A DNA stretch of 8,647 bases from SM23-32 sp964434535. GTDB lineage: Bacteria; Planctomycetota; Brocadiia; SM23-32. The notes beneath the pieces were generated by a model. That model made no database searches, was not told the origin of the DNA, and saw only the letters and a list, made by a program, of their open reading frames with translations. Shown piece by piece: positions 5,598-8,647 of the stretch (position 1 is its first letter; each line of letters opens with the position of its first letter). Location: contig CAYSWA010000061.1 of NCBI GenBank assembly GCA_964434535.1, positions 1 to 8,647 on the forward strand, in the 5' to 3' direction. The position numbers were made by a program, and so were the translations under genes.

Positions 5598-6359
5598 ATG
5601 AGCCACACGCCTGACTGCCCGGACGCGCGCGGCCGGCTGCGGCGCCTTTGGCGGCCGGTGGCGCTTCTGGTCATCGTGGCGGCATTCTCCGTCTTCTTCA
5701 TCTATGCGCGCCGCGCCCGGGGTATCCGCTCGACCGAGCAGCTGCGGAGCTGGATCGAGGGGTTCGGCGCATGGGGGCCGGCCGTCTTCGTCGCCGTGCG
5801 GGCCGCCGCCGCCCTGGCGCTGATCCCGGGCAGCGGCATCAGCGGCGCGGCGGGGCTGCTCTTCCGCCTGCCGCTGGCGGTCGCTTACGTCCTCCTCGCC
5901 CGGACCCTCGGCGCCTGCGCGGCGTTCCTGACCGCCCGCCACCTGGCCCGCAGCGCGGTCGCCCGCTGGCTGGAAGAGGGCACGCGCGCGAGCCGGCTGG
6001 ACGAACTGGTCGCCCGGCACGGCGCGCTGGTGGTCGCCCTCGGCCGCCTGCTGCCGATCATCCCCGACAACGTGCTCAGCTACGCCTTCGGCCTGACCGG
6101 CGTGCGGTTCCGCACCTACCTGGTCTGCTCCGTGCTGGGTATGCTGCCCTGGACGTTCATCGTGGTCGCCAGCGTCGACCTGGTCGCCACGATCGGCGAG
6201 GCGCACCGCATCCCCTATGGGCAGGTGGCCGCCGTCGGCGGGGCGGTCGCGCTGACGCTGGCGGCGGCGGTGGCGCTGGCGGTGGCGCTCTACGTGAGGG
6301 CGCGCCGGGGCCGCGCTCAGGCGGGCGGGGCGGAGCCGCCGGAGGCGAGCAGCAGGTAG
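5598..6359 (+). CDS. TVP38/TMEM64 family membrane protein (VTT domain, DedA superfamily)
   Basis: A 253-residue polytopic inner-membrane protein. After a basic N-terminus comes a membrane segment at about 20-37. The VTT domain covers about 60-195, with ALIPGSGISGAAGLLF (74-89), a Gly/Ala-rich helix leading to TARHLAR (112-118), and the second conserved block GRLLPIIPDNVLSYAFGLTG (149-168). VLGMLPWTFIVVASVD (179-194) follows. A final hydrophobic segment lies at 211-233, then a short basic and Ala/Gly-rich tail. VTT/DedA proteins are implicated in moving lipids such as undecaprenyl phosphate or phospholipids across membranes; the substrate of this bacterial TVP38 branch is not settled. The ATG at 5598 has only a weak ribosome binding site (GCGGGCGG region), but the preceding TATAAT supports it. 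The tail overlaps the convergent kinase gene by 43 bp. Confidence 0.9.
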   Translation: MSHTPDCPDARGRLRRLWRPVALLVIVAAFSVFFIYARRARGIRSTEQLRSWIEGFGAWGPAVFVAVRAAAALALIPGSGISGAAGLLFRLPLAVAYVLLARTLGACAAFLTARHLARSAVARWLEEGTRASRLDELVARHGALVVALGRLLPIIPDNVLSYAFGLTGVRFRTYLVCSVLGMLPWTFIVVASVDLVATIGEAHRIPYGQVAAVGGAVALTLAAAVALAVALYVRARRGRAQAGGAEPPEASSR

Positions 6360-8518
6360 AGCACCAGGGCGGCCACGATCAGGATCGCCCCCACCACGGC
6401 CGCGAAGACCATGATGAGCGTGCGCTGCCGGCTGCCGCGGTCGGGGCCCCTGCCGCGCTCCCACAGCAGCACCGGCGCGGCGAGTTCCAGGCGCACGACG
6501 TCCTGCCTGGCCACGGCCTTCTGCTTGGCGACGCGGATGTTCTCTTCGAGCTTGGCGCGCCGCTCGTCGTCCTCGGGCATCGCCTCCAGCGCGGATTCCC
6601 AGCAGTGCGCGGCCTCGCGGTAGTTGCCCCCCTCGAAGGCGGCCTTGCCGGTCTTGATCCCGCTGACCACCCGGGCGGCCTGTTCGCGCTTCTCGATCTG
6701 GGCCAGCAGCTCGTTGACGCGCGGGTTGTCCGGCATGGTCGTCCGGGCGAACTCGATGGCGCGCCTGGCCTCGCCGAGCTGGCCGCTCTTCAGGTGCTTC
6801 TCCACCTCGGCCAGTTCGTACTGGACCATTCCTTCGGTCTCGCGGCTGGCCGTCAGGTCCCGGCGGGCCTTCTCCAGCCCCGGGCACCCGCCCCAGAGCG
6901 ATTCCACCTCGCCGATCAGCTTCTCGGCCTCATCGAAGCTCTTCTGCGCGATCAGGGGCGCCACCCCTTCGAGTTTCTGCTCGGCCTCGGCCATGCGGGC
7001 CTTCACGTCAAGCACCAGCACCTGGCGGCTGTGCGCCTCGCCGAAGTCCTCGGGTATGGACTTGAGGGTCTCGAGCGCCTCGTTCAGCTTGCCCTCGTCG
7101 ACGATCTTGCGCGCTTCCTCGATGCGGCCCCTGAAGTAGCTGGCCCGCTCCTCCCGGTAGCTCTCGATGAGCCGCTCGGCCTTCTCTCGCGCGCGCTGGA
7201 AGACCTTGCCCTGCACCTCCAGGATGCTCTGGAGTTCCTGGATGGCTTCGTCGTAGCGGTTGCGGGCGACCAGGCCCCGGGCGCGCTCCTCGGTCTTGCT
7301 GATCCGCACCGATATGCGCTGGCGTATCTGGCTCAGGCTGGTGCCGCAGCTCATGCAGATGTCGACGTCCACCCGGTTCTCGGCGCCGCACTCGGGGCAG
7401 GCGTCGAACATCTCCGAGAGGTCCGCGCCGCAGTAGAGACACTCCTTCTGCGTCGGCGGGTTCTCCTTCTTGCACTGGGGGCAGACCTCGTGAGCGCGGG
7501 TGATCTCGCGGTGGTAGGCGCGCAGGGCGTCGAGCAGCTCCTGGCCGCTCTGGTAGCGCTTCTCGGGCGTCGCCTCCAGGCAGGTCAGCACGACGCGCTC
7601 CAGGCGGGGATCGACGTTCGGGTTCAGCTTGCTGGCCGGCTCGGGGGGCAGGAAGTCGGGGATCGTGTTGGTCAGCACGCGGTACATGACGGCGCCGAGG
7701 GCGAAGATGTCGCTCCGCTCGTCGGTCCGGTTGATGTGGATCTCCTGCTCGGGGGGCATGTAGCCGCGCGTGCCCATCACCTTGCGCTTGCCGCCCCCGC
7801 CGTCGACGCCGGCCTCGGCGATGAGCCCGGCCACGCCGAAGTCGGCAATCTTGACCATGCCCTGGTCGTTGAGCATGATGTTGGCCGGCTTCAGGTCCCG
7901 GTGGATGATGCCCTTCGAGTGGGCGTAGACCAGCGCCTGCGCACATTGCTCCATGATGCGCAGGAAGAACTCCTCCTCCACCTCGCCGGAGGCGAGCAGC
8001 TCGCCGAGGGTCGTCCCCTCGATGTACTCCATCGCGAAGTAGTAGGTGTCCCCCTCGCGCCCACGGTCGATGATGCTCACGATGTTCGGGTGGTTCAGCG
8101 AGGCGAGCAGCTCGGTCTCGCTGTCGAACTGGCGCACGAACGACTCCTTCTCGGCGAAGGCCTTCGGCAGGATCTTCAGCGCCACCGGCCGGTCCAGCGA
8201 GAGCTGCGTGGCCTGGTAGACCACGGCCATCGCCCCGGCGCCGAGCATCTCCTCGATGCGGAAGCCGCCGAGCGTGTCGCCCTTCTTGATCTCGCCGTAC
8301 TCGGCCGTGCGCCCGCCGCTGCGGAAACCGTCCGTGCCCCAGCCGGTGGAGGCGATCATCTGCCCCTGCGCCGTGGTGCCCTTGCGCCCCCCCTTCCTGC
8401 GCGCGAACTTGATCGTCTTGTTGCACAGGGGGCACTCGACGCGCCCTTCGTCGACCTCGGTGGACAGGTCGAACTTCCCCTCGCAGTAAGGGCACTTCAC
8501 CGTAGGCATGGGCTTCAT
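6317..8518 (-). CDS. Ser/Thr protein kinase with N-terminal and central zinc ribbons, helical repeats and a C-terminal membrane anchor
   Basis: 733 residues. Domains in order: zinc ribbon with C9-x2-C12 and C29-x2-C32; flexible linker; Hanks-type kinase at about 85-340; two further zinc ribbons with C346/C349/C360/C363 and C374/C377/C388/C391; a charged alpha-helical, TPR-like or coiled-coil region at about 405-670; and one hydrophobic segment at 700-724 ending nine residues from the C-terminus. Kinase landmarks are intact: GAGAMAVVY (93-101), K115 in VALKIL, E134/E136, HRDLKPAN (206-213), DFG (227-229), GTRGYMPPE (249-257) and SDIFALG. It is therefore probably an active RD-type kinase. With a single C-terminal anchor, the catalytic part should face the cytoplasm. 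No PASTA or other extracellular sensor is present, so input probably comes through the ribbons or repeats. Start: AGGTGA abuts the ATG at 8518 but is 9 nt from a second ATG at 8509, which may be the true start. Targets are unknown. Confidence 0.93.
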   Translation of the reverse strand: MKPMPTVKCPYCEGKFDLSTEVDEGRVECPLCNKTIKFARRKGGRKGTTAQGQMIASTGWGTDGFRSGGRTAEYGEIKKGDTLGGFRIEEMLGAGAMAVVYQATQLSLDRPVALKILPKAFAEKESFVRQFDSETELLASLNHPNIVSIIDRGREGDTYYFAMEYIEGTTLGELLASGEVEEEFFLRIMEQCAQALVYAHSKGIIHRDLKPANIMLNDQGMVKIADFGVAGLIAEAGVDGGGGKRKVMGTRGYMPPEQEIHINRTDERSDIFALGAVMYRVLTNTIPDFLPPEPASKLNPNVDPRLERVVLTCLEATPEKRYQSGQELLDALRAYHREITRAHEVCPQCKKENPPTQKECLYCGADLSEMFDACPECGAENRVDVDICMSCGTSLSQIRQRISVRISKTEERARGLVARNRYDEAIQELQSILEVQGKVFQRAREKAERLIESYREERASYFRGRIEEARKIVDEGKLNEALETLKSIPEDFGEAHSRQVLVLDVKARMAEAEQKLEGVAPLIAQKSFDEAEKLIGEVESLWGGCPGLEKARRDLTASRETEGMVQYELAEVEKHLKSGQLGEARRAIEFARTTMPDNPRVNELLAQIEKREQAARVVSGIKTGKAAFEGGNYREAAHCWESALEAMPEDDERRAKLEENIRVAKQKAVARQDVVRLELAAPVLLWERGRGPDRGSRQRTLIMVFAAVVGAILIVAALVLYLLLASGGSAPPA

Positions 8519-8524
8519 TCACCT
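8519..8524 (-). promoter_or_regulatory. Ribosome binding site of the kinase gene, favouring the second ATG
   Basis: AGGTGA on the minus strand directly touches the ATG at 8518, which is too close for normal initiation. It is 9 nt from the in-frame ATG at 8509. Starting there would give MPTVKCPYC, a typical beginning for a zinc-ribbon protein. Confidence 0.5.
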
Positions 8525-8552
8525 GTCTGGGGGCGCACAGGGCTCCGTCCCG

Positions 8553-8582
8553 ATTCTAACCAATGCCGCAGGCCCCCTTCAA
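8553..8582 (-). promoter_or_regulatory. Predicted sigma70-like promoter of the kinase gene
   Basis: On the minus strand -35 TTGAAG (8577-8582) is 18 bp from -10 TAGAAT (8553-8558, five of six consensus bases). Transcription would start near 8545, about 27-36 nt before the candidate starts. The -35 overlaps the stop codon of the putative upstream gene. Confidence 0.55.
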
Positions 8583-8647
8583 GACCAGAGCAGCGCCAAG
8601 GCATTTGCGCTGTGGGGGTAGTCGGGGCCGAAGGGGGCGCCGATGCG
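8579..8647 (-). CDS. Probable C-terminal end of an unidentified protein (gene enters from the right)
   Basis: On the minus strand an open frame enters from the window edge and ends at a TGA (8579-8581). It encodes 22 residues that include GAPFGPDYPHSANALALLW. Third codon positions are G or C in 19 of 22 codons, matching the coding bias of the neighbours; the adjacent minus-strand frame starting one base later does not show it. The stop lies 60 nt before the kinase start in the same direction. I do not recognise the family, and with so little sequence a chance open frame remains possible. Confidence 0.45.
   Translation of the reverse strand, partial: RIGAPFGPDYPHSANALALLWS

Noticed and set aside
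4758..6887. A 709-codon minus-strand open frame continuing upstream of the COG2426 gene
   Set aside because: Only the last 159 codons match a family. The remainder runs antisense to the VTT gene and, out of frame, into the kinase gene, with Arg/Gly/Pro-rich noise.
7008..8522. A 504-codon minus-strand frame overlapping the kinase gene
   Set aside because: It is the +1 frame shadow of the kinase; all kinase and zinc-ribbon motifs are in the other frame.
1..8647. CRISPR arrays, tRNA or rRNA genes, insertion sequences, defence genes
   Set aside because: None were seen: no regularly spaced direct repeats, no cloverleaf or rRNA motifs, no transposase or integrase signatures.

Overview
The window comes from a GC-rich bacterial chromosome with strongly GC-biased third codon positions. 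It shows no plasmid, phage or insertion-sequence hallmarks. The large zinc-ribbon Ser/Thr kinase, the heptad 'GAATGC' repeat and the GGGGAC/GTCCCC hairpin suggest Planctomycetota or a related PVC-like or environmental lineage. That assignment is an impression from gene content, not a proof.

Layout from left to right. (1) 1-1068, minus: the N-terminal 356 residues of a ComM/YifB AAA+ ATPase, running off the left edge. (2) 1069-1428: a gene-free spacer holding the comM promoter, a degenerate 7-bp tandem repeat and a REP-like imperfect hairpin. (3) 1429-3324, minus: a 631-residue, apparently cytoplasmic, glycoside-hydrolase-like protein of the DUF5696/GH101/GH129 type, with its own promoter. (4) 3393-4127, minus: a CDP-alcohol phosphatidyltransferase, best called phosphatidylserine synthase. 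(5) 4201-4755 and 4758-5237, minus: an AMMECR1-domain protein and a small COG2426 membrane protein, 2 nt apart. (6) 5238-5597: a divergent control region with a promoter facing each way. (7) 5598-6359, plus: a TVP38/TMEM64 (VTT domain) membrane protein. Its 3' end overlaps by 43 bp the 3' end of (8) 6317-8518, minus: a tail-anchored Ser/Thr protein kinase with three zinc ribbons and a helical repeat region. (9) 8579-8647, minus: the probable last 22 codons of another gene.

Genes working together. The COG2426, AMMECR1 and phosphatidylserine synthase genes look like one leftward transcription unit. With the divergent VTT gene they form a small cluster rich in membrane and lipid functions. COG2426 (PF06695) and VTT (PF09335) proteins are thought to share a re-entrant-loop fold, so the divergent pair may be two distant relatives acting on membrane lipid carriers. 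The comM, hydrolase and kinase genes each have their own recognisable sigma70-like promoter and look independently transcribed.

No defence island, CRISPR array, tRNA, rRNA or mobile element was seen, and nothing here clearly amounts to a wholly new system. The most interesting items are the hydrolase of uncertain substrate, the kinase architecture and the lipid/membrane cluster.
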